Source: Geofilum rubicundum JCM 15548 (GTDB lineage Bacteria; Bacteroidota; Bacteroidia; Bacteroidales; Marinilabiliaceae). From it: 42,781 bases of DNA. The first letter of the stretch is position 1. The number at the start of each line of letters is the position of its first letter. The position numbers were made by a program, and so were the translations under genes. This document shows positions 1 to 8,305 of the stretch, piece after piece. The notes under the pieces were generated by a model. It was not told where the DNA came from, searched no databases, and saw only the letters and a program-made list of their open reading frames with translations. Location: NCBI RefSeq assembly GCF_000974365.1, contig NZ_BAZW01000036.1, forward strand, positions 1-42,781, given 5' to 3'.

Positions 1-57
1 AATTACATAAAGATTTTTAAAATTAATGTTTTTCTAATATAGCTCTCCCACCATGAA

Positions 58-120
58 GCACAACGTATTCATTACAGCGATGCGTTTAGGACTATTAAAT
101 GCTCAATCTCCAAATGTTGT
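58..120 (-). repeat. attC-like site A (candidate)
   Basis: The left arm GCACAACGTATTC and the right arm AAATGTTGTATGTG are imperfectly complementary. The arms lie about 60 bases apart, which is in the attC size range. The core ACGTATTCAT recurs near 2010, 3065, 3903 and 8334. An integron attC identity is inference; no integrase is in the window. Confidence 0.35.
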
Positions 121-314
121 ATGTGTTTGATTTAACGGGTAAATAGCTTTTGAAAATATATTTGGTTGAAGGGGGGAGTGTAGTGCCATAAGCTAAGTTT
201 AGAGATTAATAGATATAAATTTGCTTTTGGAAACTTTGAGATAAAGATATTATTTTTTTGTTTATCGGGTCCGTGCTGTTTAGCATTTTCAAAACAAGCA
301 CACGAAAATTTGCT

Positions 315-435
315 TCTGCCATCACCTCATAAACCGCTATCTCTTCTGTAAATTGAGCAAGCCTTAAAGCACAGCACTTATGAAGGCTACGAACATGCAG
401 GTGCGGTTGCGGTCTATGGACTGGACTCTATACTT
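315..435 (-). repeat. Diverged copy A of the permease gene 3' end
   Basis: This matches the tail of the ABC permease gene at 8387-9130. It shares the block CCATCACCTCATAAACCGCT, then CTCTTCTGTA, then the GTGCGGTTGCGG segment and a diverged GGACTGG...CATAC stretch. It is the most diverged of the three extra copies and also the one reaching furthest into the permease coding sequence. Confidence 0.7.
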
Positions 436-480
436 AATTCATTATTAAGGTATATTGTTATTTTCGTTTTAATGTATTCT

Positions 481-570
481 TTAGATCCATTTGCTCGGGA
501 AGTATCCTTTTAATTTCCAAATATTGGTTAAATCTTCAACCGCTTTATTTGTGAATTTATATCTAATCAT
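481..570 (-). pseudogene. parE: Truncated ParE-like toxin remnant
   Basis: The reading frame starts MIRYKFTNKAVEDLTNIW, which matches the N-terminal helix of ParE/RelE-family toxins, then runs into unrelated residues and stops after 29 codons. A full ParE is about 95-100 residues, so about two thirds is missing. Its ATG overlaps the original parD stop (ATGATTAG arrangement), as in intact parDE operons. I infer a non-functional remnant; the family assignment rests on the short N-terminus and the position after parD. Confidence 0.6.
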
Positions 571-802
571 TCAGATTCTTTTGTGCTTTTAGGTTTTGCA
601 AATGATTCTGTGGATTAAAATCAGAAGCGACTCCACTATCAATTCATTCTTTAAGCACAATTATTTTATTTTCCGCTTCTTCCAACAGTCTTAATCCTGC
701 TCTAACAACTTCACTTGCATTCTTAAACCTTCCGGCCGAGATTCTACTCTGAATAAAACTGTCAAAATAGCATCCTAACGATACTGAAGAGTTTCTATTC
801 AT
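563..802 (-). pseudogene. parD: ParD-like antitoxin, interrupted by an in-frame TGA
   Basis: The ribbon-helix-helix start SVSLGCYFDSFIQ and the segment SASEVVRAGLRLLEE-type FKNASEVVRAGLRLLEE are characteristic of type II ParD antitoxins, which bind their own operator and neutralise ParE. I chose the ATG at 802 because it matches the usual ParD start. A TGA at 644-646 ends translation after 52 residues. Beyond it the same frame continues with IDSGVASDFNPQNHLQNLKA, a typical ParD toxin-binding tail, to a TAG at 563-565 that overlaps the parE start. The DNA-binding part survives but the toxin-neutralising tail would be lost. With the truncated parE next to it, this module looks dead. Confidence 0.75.
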
Positions 803-867
803 AATCAAGAATTTTTTCTTCACATGTACCAATTTTTGGTATTTCTGTCAAGTCTGTTTTTTTTTGA

Positions 868-992
868 ATGCCACATAACTTCCAGCGATATGGTGCGTGG
901 CTAATCTTCCTGGTAGATATTTTCTGGTCGTTAAGAATACTCTTCCGTAAATTTAACTTGCTGTAAATGCATTATTACGCGTGTTGTAGCAT
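868..992 (-). repeat. attC-like site B (candidate)
   Basis: The left end ATGCCACATAAC pairs with the right end GTTGTAGCAT, allowing a two-base gap, across about 125 bp. The site fills the gap between the parD start and the hepT stop, which is where an attC site would lie for minus-strand cassettes. Identity as attC is inference. Confidence 0.4.
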
Positions 993-997
993 GTTTA

Positions 998-1333
998 TCA
1001 GTAATTTAAGAGGGAGTTAATTTCTTTCTGAAGTTGCCCAAGGTCTCTTGTCACAATGGCCCAAATTATATCCTCGGATACGGAGTCATAGCCATGAATT
1101 ATTCGGTTACGAGTATCAACAATTTTTCGAGCATGGCTTATTTGTATCTCAGGGTCAAATTGCAATATCCTATTTACAGCTTCCCCAATTATTTCGATAT
1201 TTCTTTCAACCGCTTTTCTTGTTTTCAAATCTTTCTGGAACTCGAAGAAATGTCTTGTTTCGGGCAGAAAGCTATCAATTTCTTCTATTGACTGCTTTAT
1301 GTCTTCAAGCCAGGTTTGGATTTCTTTCTGCAT
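998..1333 (-). CDS. hepT: HepT-like ribonuclease toxin (DUF86 family)
   Basis: This predicted HEPN-domain RNase toxin has 111 residues from the ATG at 1333; an upstream alternative start at 1357 would lie deeper inside mntA. The family's catalytic motif R-x4-H-x-Y is present as RNRIIHGY near residue 85, in an all-helical protein of usual HepT length. It overlaps the end of the MntA-like gene by 29 bases, so the two are probably translationally coupled. In characterised HepT/MntA pairs the nucleotidyltransferase partner AMPylates a tyrosine in this motif and so inactivates the toxin. The same arrangement is likely here, but activity has not been tested. Confidence 0.88.
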   Translation of the reverse strand: MQKEIQTWLEDIKQSIEEIDSFLPETRHFFEFQKDLKTRKAVERNIEIIGEAVNRILQFDPEIQISHARKIVDTRNRIIHGYDSVSEDIIWAIVTRDLGQLQKEINSLLNY

Positions 1334-1625
1334 AGATCTGAATTTTTGTTCTTTCAATTTCGCTCTTCAGGTACTTGTTTCTAATTGCCTTTTGTTCTAA
1401 CAGGTCGATTTCTCTCTTTAAAATTTCCTTTAGTTGAAACTTTAGGTTAAAGTACTTGTCAGCATACGATACCGGATCATTATCATCAATATCTACCAAC
1501 AAATCGATATCACTGTCTGAATTAAAACTGTCATTCGTTACAGAGCCAAATGCAAACAGAACTCGGACTTTGTTTATTTCACAAAGCCTATTAATCTGCT
1601 CAATATGTTGATCTATTATTTTCAT
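1305..1625 (-). CDS. mntA: MntA-like minimal nucleotidyltransferase antitoxin
   Basis: The family motif G-S-x10-D-x-D is intact: GSVTNDSFNSDSDID near residues 30-45. That is the metal- and nucleotide-binding core of minimal nucleotidyltransferases. I chose the ATG at 1625 (MKIIDQHIEQIN), giving 106 residues, because the preceding in-frame codons look like leader sequence. The gene lies upstream of and overlaps hepT, the standard operon order. It probably AMPylates the HepT-like toxin to neutralise it. It is separated by 24 bases from the lipoprotein gene at 1650-1982 and may share its transcript. Confidence 0.87.
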   Translation of the reverse strand: MKIIDQHIEQINRLCEINKVRVLFAFGSVTNDSFNSDSDIDLLVDIDDNDPVSYADKYFNLKFQLKEILKREIDLLEQKAIRNKYLKSEIERTKIQIYAERNPNLA

Positions 1626-1649
1626 CGTAAACCAAAAATACAACTTTTT

Positions 1650-1982
1650 TTAGGATAATGCTTTAAAGAGAAACCTTGCTTCTCCTTTTTTTTGCGAAAG
1701 TGATCCAACAAGCGTTTGAGAATCGAAATCTATTGGCTGTATAAACTCTAAGCGCCTGTTGGTTATCAATTCATTGAAGTCATCGATATTATTTATGAAG
1801 AAAATGGAGTCAGAATGATGGTATTCGCCTACAAAATATACAGGTTGGGGGAGTAAATGTGGAAATTCGGAATGTACAATGTCTGCGATTTGATAGTCCT
1901 TAAAATCCTTGTAGGTCTCTTCTGGCTTTTCACAACCTGCAAATACAATGCTCGATATTAAAAAAATCAATACATTTCTCAT
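1650..1982 (-). CDS. Small lipoprotein of unknown function
   Basis: The 110-residue product starts with a short signal peptide ending in the lipobox VFAGC, so it is probably exported and lipid-anchored. The remainder (motifs such as QPVYFVGEYHHSDSIFF) matches no family I recognise. The ATG follows attC-like site C by under 30 bases, which makes this the first gene of a possible cassette that also carries mntA and hepT. The ending (FLFKALS) could be a changed tail, but I see no continuing frame. Confidence 0.7.
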   Translation of the reverse strand: MRNVLIFLISSIVFAGCEKPEETYKDFKDYQIADIVHSEFPHLLPQPVYFVGEYHHSDSIFFINNIDDFNELITNRRLEFIQPIDFDSQTLVGSLSQKKGEARFLFKALS

Positions 1983-2002
1983 GGTTTCAGTTTTATTTTT
2001 AA

Positions 2003-2068
2003 TGCGCCATCACGCATTCATAACCCTAGTCCGGCAGTGGGCACTGAGCTGAAATGCTCTATGACGCA
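2003..2068 (-). repeat. attC-like site C (candidate)
   Basis: The left arm TGCGCCATCACGCATT is complementary to the right arm AATGCTCTATGACGCA at 12 of 16 positions, with mismatches clustered in the spacer. This two-box arm structure is typical of folded attC sites. The site is 66 bp long and lies between the GNAT stop and the next gene start. It is the clearest of the series. Confidence 0.45.
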
Positions 2069-2103
2069 CTATGCAAATGTTTTACATTCGATATTTGGTG
2101 CTG

Positions 2104-3030
2104 TTATTTTATAGTCTTTGTCATCCTGAAATTTATCAATTCTTTGTTTCTTGACTTTTTGAATTGCCGCTTTTTAACAATAAATCCATGTCTTTCAAAA
2201 AAGCCTTTCGCTGTAATGCTGACATCTGAATATATCAAATCATTACCTTGTTCTTTGGCTTTTCTTTCAATTTTCCTTAACAAATTACCAGCAACTCCAT
2301 GTCTTTGGTAGTCTTTATGGGTAAACATGAAATCAAGATAGCCATCCGAAGCTAACGAGCTAAATCCAACAATTTTATCTCCAATCATAGCTTTAATAAA
2401 ATACTGTTCTTCTATTCTTTCCTGCCATTTGTCGGTGTCAGTCCACCATGATGACCAGTCTTCTATTTCATCTTCTGGATAATCTTTTGAGTTCACATTT
2501 TGTATCGTGTCTCTAAATAGCTGAGTTATCATACTGACATCTTGTTTGGAAGCTCTATAAATCTTTATTCCCGTATTCGTTAAATCCAAACCAAAAAGTC
2601 CATTCGTGTTTTGTTTAAAACCATTTTTTTCAAGCGCTTTGATGGATGATACATTCCCTTTAATTGGATCTGCTACAACGTAATCATACTGGTTGCTTGA
2701 TTTAATGAAGTCAACCAATAAAAGAATGATTGCGGTGCCATATCCTTTCCCTAAATATTCACTATCTCCTATAAGATAATCAATTCCGACGGTTCCGATT
2801 GGTTCATCCGACCATTCTCCTTGTGGCGCCTTGTCTGTTTCATAATACTGCAGAAAACCGATTGGTTTGTCACATTCCACCATGAAATATTTAACCCATT
2901 CAATACAAATATTTTCAGATATTTCTCTAATCCAAACCTGCGGGTCGCCCCAAAATTCTTGAATGTAGTTTTGTTCTAACCACACCCTCAAAATATTCAA
3001 ATCTTCAAGTTTAAACTCTCTAATTTTCAT
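2104..3030 (-). CDS. Double-domain GNAT N-acetyltransferase
   Basis: The 308-residue product carries two GNAT modules in tandem. Residues 1-150 resemble AAC(6')/RimJ-type acetyltransferases, with the acetyl-CoA loop region YLIGDSEYLGKGYGTAI followed by KALEKNGF. Residues 155-305 form a second, YafP-like GNAT domain with FTHKDYQRHGVAGNLLRKI and GFFERHGF. Both families transfer an acetyl group from acetyl-CoA to an amine. The first half suggests an aminoglycoside- or polyamine-like substrate, but that cannot be told from sequence. Each half is normally a separate protein, so this looks like a fusion. The ATG at 3030 follows directly on repeat copy B. Confidence 0.85.
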   Translation of the reverse strand: MKIREFKLEDLNILRVWLEQNYIQEFWGDPQVWIREISENICIEWVKYFMVECDKPIGFLQYYETDKAPQGEWSDEPIGTVGIDYLIGDSEYLGKGYGTAIILLLVDFIKSSNQYDYVVADPIKGNVSSIKALEKNGFKQNTNGLFGLDLTNTGIKIYRASKQDVSMITQLFRDTIQNVNSKDYPEDEIEDWSSWWTDTDKWQERIEEQYFIKAMIGDKIVGFSSLASDGYLDFMFTHKDYQRHGVAGNLLRKIERKAKEQGNDLIYSDVSITAKGFFERHGFIVKKRQFKKSRNKELINFRMTKTIK

Positions 3031-3190
3031 TGATTTAGCTGTCTTTTATGTTTGCCATACTTATTCTTAACCGCATTGCGCTTAGACCAAAAAATAATAA
3101 CTATGCCATCACCTCATAAAGCGTTCCCTTTTCTGTAGGTTCAGCAGGCCCCAGAGGATGGCGGGCATGTAGGTTTAGGGGCTACGAACG
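3026..3190 (-). repeat. Copy B of the permease 3' end and its downstream flank
   Basis: From CATTGATTT-GCTGTCTTTTATG through CCGCATTGCGCTTAG, CCATCACCTCATAAA, TTCTGTAG-TTCAGCAGGCCCCAGAG and GGCATGTAGGT, this follows 8306-8480 closely, with a short internal deletion after CCCCAGAG. It covers the end of the permease reading frame plus about 80 bp beyond its stop. It contains the leader of the GNAT gene. Confidence 0.8.
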
Positions 3191-3203
3191 ACCATAAGTT
3201 ATA
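3053..3203 (-). repeat. attC-like site D (candidate), overlapping repeat copy B
   Basis: The left arm GCCATACTTATTC and the right arm read on the minus strand (TTATAACTTATGG) share ATA-CTTAT, giving complementary ends about 150 bp apart. It lies between the lipoprotein stop (3228) and the GNAT start (3030). The arms are weaker than in site C. Confidence 0.3.
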
Positions 3204-3227
3204 ATTCGCTGATATTGCACGTTTTTT

Positions 3228-3851
3228 TTACTTTTTAAACTTCGAGTTCCTAAAGACTTTTAACAGTTCATCTCTGTTTTTGTCATTATTGTAGTTAATA
3301 ATTACTCCAAAGTCCATACCGTTAATTAGTCTGCTAAACATTAATTGTTTCAAAATAACTTCACCTTTTGGACTGTAAATCGTAAAACTATATTTCTGAA
3401 ACTCTAATCCGTCAATTTTTTCAATTGTTGTTGCTGACGAGTCTGTTTTTATACCTTGGTTTAAATAGGTCGTATAAATAATTTCTTTGAGTGCTGCATT
3501 GTTTTCTTCCCATTCTCCTTCATACTCAAGTATAAATGGCTCTGAAGTTGACTGAAAATTATTGAATAGGTCTTTTTCTAATGAAATTAGGATTTTAAGT
3601 CCGCTATAGTCAATTTCAGCATCCATTGTTTCTTCTAAAGCTTTAATTCCTTTTTCGTTAATTTCTTTTGTTTTTTCTTTATCGATTACAGTCCACCCTT
3701 TCGGCATTTCGATTGTCCAACCAATTTCTTCACTTGTATAGATGTTCTCTTCTACTTTCCCTTCATCAATATTTTTATTCGGGTCTACTTGTCCGCAAGA
3801 TGTCAATGAAATTGATATTCCTGTGATAATTGTAAAAAGTATTATTTTCAT
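3228..3851 (-). CDS. Lipoprotein of unknown function
   Basis: The 207-residue product has an N-terminal signal peptide ending in SLTSCG (lipobox), then a soluble domain with YTSEEIGWTIEMPKGWTVI and a C-terminal region ending in LLKVFRNSKFKK. The GWTIEMPKGW pattern is reminiscent of exported beta-rich domains of the PsbP/DUF1795 type, but I do not assign a family. It is probably lipid-anchored in the periplasm or on the cell surface. It stands alone between two attC-like sites (D and E). Confidence 0.7.
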   Translation of the reverse strand: MKIILFTIITGISISLTSCGQVDPNKNIDEGKVEENIYTSEEIGWTIEMPKGWTVIDKEKTKEINEKGIKALEETMDAEIDYSGLKILISLEKDLFNNFQSTSEPFILEYEGEWEENNAALKEIIYTTYLNQGIKTDSSATTIEKIDGLEFQKYSFTIYSPKGEVILKQLMFSRLINGMDFGVIINYNNDKNRDELLKVFRNSKFKK

Positions 3852-3898
3852 TCGTTTTGTTTTATTTTATTAATGTTTATTGTCGTGTTTTATATTAT

Positions 3899-3984
3899 GC
3901 CAAACGTATTCATAACCACCATGCATGTAGGACTATGACGATGATTGAAGTCTAAATAGTCAAAATCAAATTGCATGTTGGTTT
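3899..3984 (-). repeat. attC-like site E (candidate)
   Basis: The left end GCCAAACGTATTC is close to the attC R-box pattern, and the right end GCATGTTGGTT is partly complementary to it. The ends are 86 bp apart. The site lies just downstream of the FISUMP lipoprotein gene (minus strand), where attC would be expected. The core CGTATTCATAACC is shared with sites A, C and D. Confidence 0.38.
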
Positions 3985-4013
3985 ATAAAAAGCCAGGTCT
4001 AAATTTTATGCTA

Positions 4014-5015
4014 TTAATCCATTACACAACGGACATAAAACCCAGATTCTTTACTGCCCCACTCACTAATGAATAATTTGCTGTAATCGTAGGCCATGCT
4101 CAAGTTCCAGACGCCATCGTCACGGCTTTCTGTGGCACTCCAGAAGTTTCCGTTGCGGCCAATACCGCTGAAACCTCCGTAATCACGATAACCTCCTGGT
4201 AGGGCTGTAAAACCTGTTTCGTTTGTTGCATGGAGGTTTGGACAAAACCAATTAGCTGTTCCGGATTCTTTCAGTTTGCCACCTGCAACGCTGGTTCCTC
4301 CTAAATATTCAGACAATTCAATCCACTCAGCATGGCTTGGTAAATGCCAACCAGCAGGGCAGGCTGCTTTGGCTGCCTCCCAATTATATAAAACGCCATA
4401 AGTTTCATAATTAGCTGTTGCTTTAGCATCTTCTAGGTTTGTGCCATAATAATCATAAACATAATAGTAGGGTGTTGTTAGTGAGCCTGTTTCAGCCCCC
4501 ACAACACTCGGCAAATATCTTAGATTTTCTACCATCCATACCTGTTTGCCTATTGTTACGGTCTGGTAAATATTGCCATCGCGAGGGTCCGTAAAGCTAC
4601 TTTTGTTATCGCCGCCCACTTGTGTGGTAAATGACACGGAACATCCGTAACCCATACCTTCACTGTTTGCAGCGTATGCTCTTACATAATATTTGGTATT
4701 GGGTTTTAGGTTGGTAAGGCTGCTTGTAAAACTAATAGCATCTGTGCCCTCTTCGGTTTTGCTGTCGCTAAAAGTTGGGCTTTCCGTAGTACCCCAGCAA
4801 ACACCACGTGCTGTTACTGGTTCTCCGCCATCGAGAGTTATTATCCCGCCAGCAGTGGCTGTTGTTTGGGAAATATCTGTTACCTCTGTAGTGACAAGTA
4901 CCGGAACGTGCTGTTGTCCGGTAATCTCATCATTCTCTTTTTCGCAGCTGTTTGCAAAAACTAAGAATAAGCTCATTAATAGGGATGGGTAAATCAAATT
5001 GTTTTGTTTTTTCAT
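4014..5015 (-). CDS. FISUMP-domain surface lipoprotein with FN3-like repeat
   Basis: The 333-residue product has a signal peptide with lipobox FANSC. A fibronectin type III-like module (about 40-130) contains the phrases ARGVCWGTTESPTF and LKPNTKYYVRAYAANSEGMGYG. A C-terminal Fibrobacter succinogenes major paralogous (FISUMP) domain (about 140-333) has DPRDGNIYQTVTIGKQVWMVENLRY, CPAGWHLPSHAEW, FTALPGGYRDYGG and FWSATES. These domains occur on exported Bacteroidota proteins and probably bind extracellular ligands; the exact role is unknown. It is a complete, usual-sized family member. Confidence 0.9.
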   Translation of the reverse strand: MKKQNNLIYPSLLMSLFLVFANSCEKENDEITGQQHVPVLVTTEVTDISQTTATAGGIITLDGGEPVTARGVCWGTTESPTFSDSKTEEGTDAISFTSSLTNLKPNTKYYVRAYAANSEGMGYGCSVSFTTQVGGDNKSSFTDPRDGNIYQTVTIGKQVWMVENLRYLPSVVGAETGSLTTPYYYVYDYYGTNLEDAKATANYETYGVLYNWEAAKAACPAGWHLPSHAEWIELSEYLGGTSVAGGKLKESGTANWFCPNLHATNETGFTALPGGYRDYGGFSGIGRNGNFWSATESRDDGVWNLSMAYDYSKLFISEWGSKESGFYVRCVMD

Positions 5016-5055
5016 TCTTCTAAATTCAATAATTAATACTCATTACTATTTTTTT

Positions 5056-5205
5056 CTAAATGTATGCCTAACTAAATTGCGCTTAATCCTAAATTATATC
5101 CTTTACCATCACCTCATAAACCGCTCCCTTTTCTGTAGATTCAGCAAGCCCCAGAGTACTGCAATTACAGAGGCTGCGGGCATGTAGGTGCGGTAAATCC
5201 TATGT
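5056..5205 (-). repeat. Copy C of the permease 3' end and its downstream flank
   Basis: This is nearly identical to 8350-8470: ATTGCGCTTA, CCTTTACCATCACCTCATAA, TTCTGTAGATTCAGCA, AGAGTACTGCAATTAC and GGCATGTAGGTGCGGT. Read on the minus strand it still encodes the permease C-terminus from RTYM to QKRERFMR and its stop, so it looks like the youngest duplicate. The match stops abruptly after GTGCGGT. Confidence 0.88.
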
Positions 5206-5206
5206 G

Positions 5207-5725
5207 CTAGCGGAAGTTTTTGTCTATTATTATTCTTTTATCCATTTCGTCTATGTTATATTTTACAATGTAGTTGGTTGTGAAATCCTTGGCTCTAAAT
5301 GTCTCTGAATCGGAAATTATATCTTTCATTTCCAGGTTGAAATTAATGTTGAATATCATCAACGTATCGGTACTTGTATTTGAGTTTTCAGCAATCGAGT
5401 ATACATTTTGGCTCTGGTAGACATGATTTTGAGAATAAACCTTGATGTATAATGTATCTGCGATTTTTTTTATGTCTAATGAATCAATATATCTAAGAGA
5501 ATCTAACGGAATTATTTCCATTTTTTTGTCAATATTTTCCCAATCTGTGTTGGAGGGAAAATATCCAATTACTCCCAAATCCATATTTATAAAATCCCTT
5601 TGTCCATAATGACTTATGTTTTTGAAATTCTTACCGATTTTTTCCTTGTTATCATTGCTCGATTTTGCATAAATGGAAATTACTGTGATTACAGTTAATA
5701 ATGCCAGTATTCCAATGGTCTTCAT
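5207..5725 (-). CDS. Exported protein of unknown function
   Basis: The 172-residue product starts with an N-terminal hydrophobic segment (IGILALLTVITVISIYA) that looks like a signal peptide or membrane anchor. No lipobox cysteine follows. The remaining part is rich in Asp, Asn and Ile and contains no motif I recognise. The stop lies right at the end of repeat copy C. Possible attC-type ends near 5066 and 5204 are too weak to call. Confidence 0.6.
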   Translation of the reverse strand: MKTIGILALLTVITVISIYAKSSNDNKEKIGKNFKNISHYGQRDFINMDLGVIGYFPSNTDWENIDKKMEIIPLDSLRYIDSLDIKKIADTLYIKVYSQNHVYQSQNVYSIAENSNTSTDTLMIFNINFNLEMKDIISDSETFRAKDFTTNYIVKYNIDEMDKRIIIDKNFR

Positions 5726-5941
5726 TTTTTTTATTTTGGTTGATTTATTTTTTTCAATTTTAGGTCAACATTAATGGGATGCTATGCAGATGCAATATTA
5801 CGGCTCACGTGCAACCATATGCAGTCTGCCAAGGCTTTGGGTATTGCGAGAGTCGTCATTGTCTGTCATTAGGAAAACTGGTGCGGGCAAAAAGAAACTC
5901 TTTAATGACTAGAATGCAATATTTTATATTCTCCATAAGTG

Positions 5942-8152
5942 TTATTCATTCATTATTATTTCAACAGCTTTTTCAAGTAGTTCATCTTTACCTGTTCTTA
6001 TTCCCTCGATAGTTGGTTTTACTTCTATGTCTGGTATTATACCAACTCTTTGGGTTTCTTTTGCGTTGGGATAGTTAACACCAATTCCTGATATCCATGT
6101 CCTAAGTCCACCGGGCAGAGAAATTCTCGATACATTTCCATCCGCACCAGCAGTTGTGCTTCCAATGATTGTAGTATTGTCACCTGCTCTAAATGCCATT
6201 GCTGTATATTCCGCCTGACTTTGGGTAAATTCATTAACTATAACAACTAATTTTCCTCCGTATGTTATTCCCTGGCTTGGGATTTCTATATTGTTTGTGA
6301 AATTGAATTCACCAGGATTGTCAACATTAGCAATTGTAAACTTCACAAATGGTGTCGAAGAAGAAACAAAGTATGAGCCTAAGCTAAATGGAACAAAAGA
6401 TGCGGGATAGTTCCGTATGTCGATAATAATTCCTTTAGTGTCTTTAAATTCTTTTTTTATTTGGGGAATATCATCTTCCTTGATGGTTTGAAGAGTAACG
6501 TATCCAATGTTATTGTCTAGCAATTTAAATGATTTGTCATCACTTTTTTTATACCAACGGAAAATGTCGAGACTGTCTTTTGGATAGAGCTTCAGTATCT
6601 TATTTTGTTTCTTAGAATTTTCTCCAAAGAATTCAATTTCAATTTCGTTTGAGTTTGAGCGTAAAATGTCTGCGGAAATATCTCTTAGCCTTGTTGGGGT
6701 ATTTGAAGCAGGATAATATCTAGATTTTTCTTCAACAATTATTTCAATTGGCATGCCATTTACCTTTGAAATTATATCGCCTGTTCTTATTCCAACTTCA
6801 GTTCTTAATTCCTCGTTGTAATAATCCGTTACCACCAATTGGTTTTCTATGAACCGAACGTGTATAGGCGGATAGTTAACCCCTTTCCATTCATCAATTT
6901 TATCAGCTCCTTCCCAAAGATTAGCGTGGGTATCTTGTATATCCCCTATAATCTGAATAGCAGCCATTTCATATTGTAGTTCGGTTTTAGCGTTGAGAAA
7001 AATCGGGATGTATTCACTCAAAGTTGTATCCCAGTCCTTATCCGTTAGGTGTTTATAGGGGAAAAAGTAATTTATCATATTCCAATATCTGAAAACAGAT
7101 AAAAGCCTAAACCCATCGTCTGGATAAGACATATTTGAATATGGGTTTTCATTTTCAAACTGAGGGTTTCCAACATTCTGAGTCAATATTATATAATAAT
7201 GTTTGCCTTGTGAACGGTTATTGTATACGTTAAGTAATTTGTTTTTTAAATTTTCTCCTTGTTTCTCAATCCATTTTAAATCAGGTTTGATGAAAGCGTT
7301 TTTATCTGTTGAGTTACAACTTGAACATTTTTCTAATTGCCCTAAAGACTCAATCCAATGGATGATAAGACTGTCCCTTTCTGTGTTGTTTTTTACTTCA
7401 AGGTAATGTGGTAGGAATCTAAATAACTCATAATCCCAATTGAAATTTCCTTTCCCAATTTCAGGATGGAAATATTTAAGAAAGCCCCAAACTCTGCCCA
7501 ACAATACCAGGTTCTCAATTTTTTTTCTTGTCAACCGAGATAAATTAAGTAAGGAACCGTTGTCAAACTCCTTATCAAGAGTTGCTTTTGCCACTTCCTT
7601 TTCAACTTCGTTTAAAGTCTGAATGTTTTCACCATCAATTGTCACAATAAAATCGTCAAACTAGGCTTTTCCTTTACCAACTAAGATTCCTGCAACAAAA
7701 ATATTTTCTGCTTTATCAGGGTAGGTTAGAGTGATGCTATATTTCTGCCAATCTTTTGTTCCTGAAATGTTTTGGTTCTGCATATTGTCAAATGCTAATG
7801 AACTCCCGTTTCCATCAATTCGCAATAATAAACCTGCAAACCCATTTTCTACATTCTCGATTTTCATATAGCCTTCCAGTTTTATTGTATTACCCACATA
7901 ATTGGCTGGAATCTTATAGGCCATGCTTCCAAAACTACCATTATCAGTGGAAGTGATTTTTCCAGATTTATTTCCAGAATGCGCTATGTCATCTATGGTT
8001 AGGTCATAAGTACCCCAATTGAACCATCCTTCTGAAAGACTGGATTCATCCTCTTGTATTTCAAAGTCAAGATTATACTTTTCAATCTTTTGAGATTGTG
8101 AGCTTAATGCAGTGATGGTCAATATAGTGGTTAATATTATTTTCAGTTTCAT
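5942..8152 (-). CDS. S41-family peptidase with N-terminal binding domain; in-frame TAG
   Basis: The reading frame covers 736 codons but is cut by a TAG at 7661-7663, exactly in frame. GKGKA precedes it and FDDFIVTIDGENIQ follows, where a Trp (TGG) would fit. Before the stop lie a signal peptide and a beta-rich carbohydrate-binding-like domain (about 20-160). After it lie a helical tail-specific-protease region, a PDZ-like domain (near VGIRTGDIISKVNGMPI) and the S41 serine protease core, with TQSQAEYTAMAF (probable nucleophile Ser) and STTAGADGN. Without readthrough, the catalytic part could only be made from the GTG at 7645 and would lack a signal peptide. It is either a point-mutated pseudogene or a base error; the rest of the frame is well preserved. 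Confidence 0.85.
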
Positions 8153-8305
8153 GTGTGAAATCTTGTATTGTGCAATTCAATTAGTTATGGCTTTAGCCAT
8201 TTTAAACTGTTATCCCATATTTTCAAATTTTCTCCTGCAGCTAGTAAAGATGCAATTGCAAATCTTTGAGCTAAATATTTATATTTCATTATAGGAAGTT
8301 TATTT

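Larger units (their letters stand above)
1..480. other. Gene-poor AT-rich stretch at the left edge
   Basis: No convincing gene is visible in the first 480 bases. The stretch holds an attC-like palindromic site (58-120), a diverged copy of the tail of the efflux permease gene (about 315-435), and AT-rich sequence otherwise. The end of any gene further left is not visible. Confidence 0.6.

Noticed and set aside
5726-5941. Another attC-like site between the S41 peptidase and the exported protein gene
   Set aside because: I could not find convincing complementary ends, so no site is called there.
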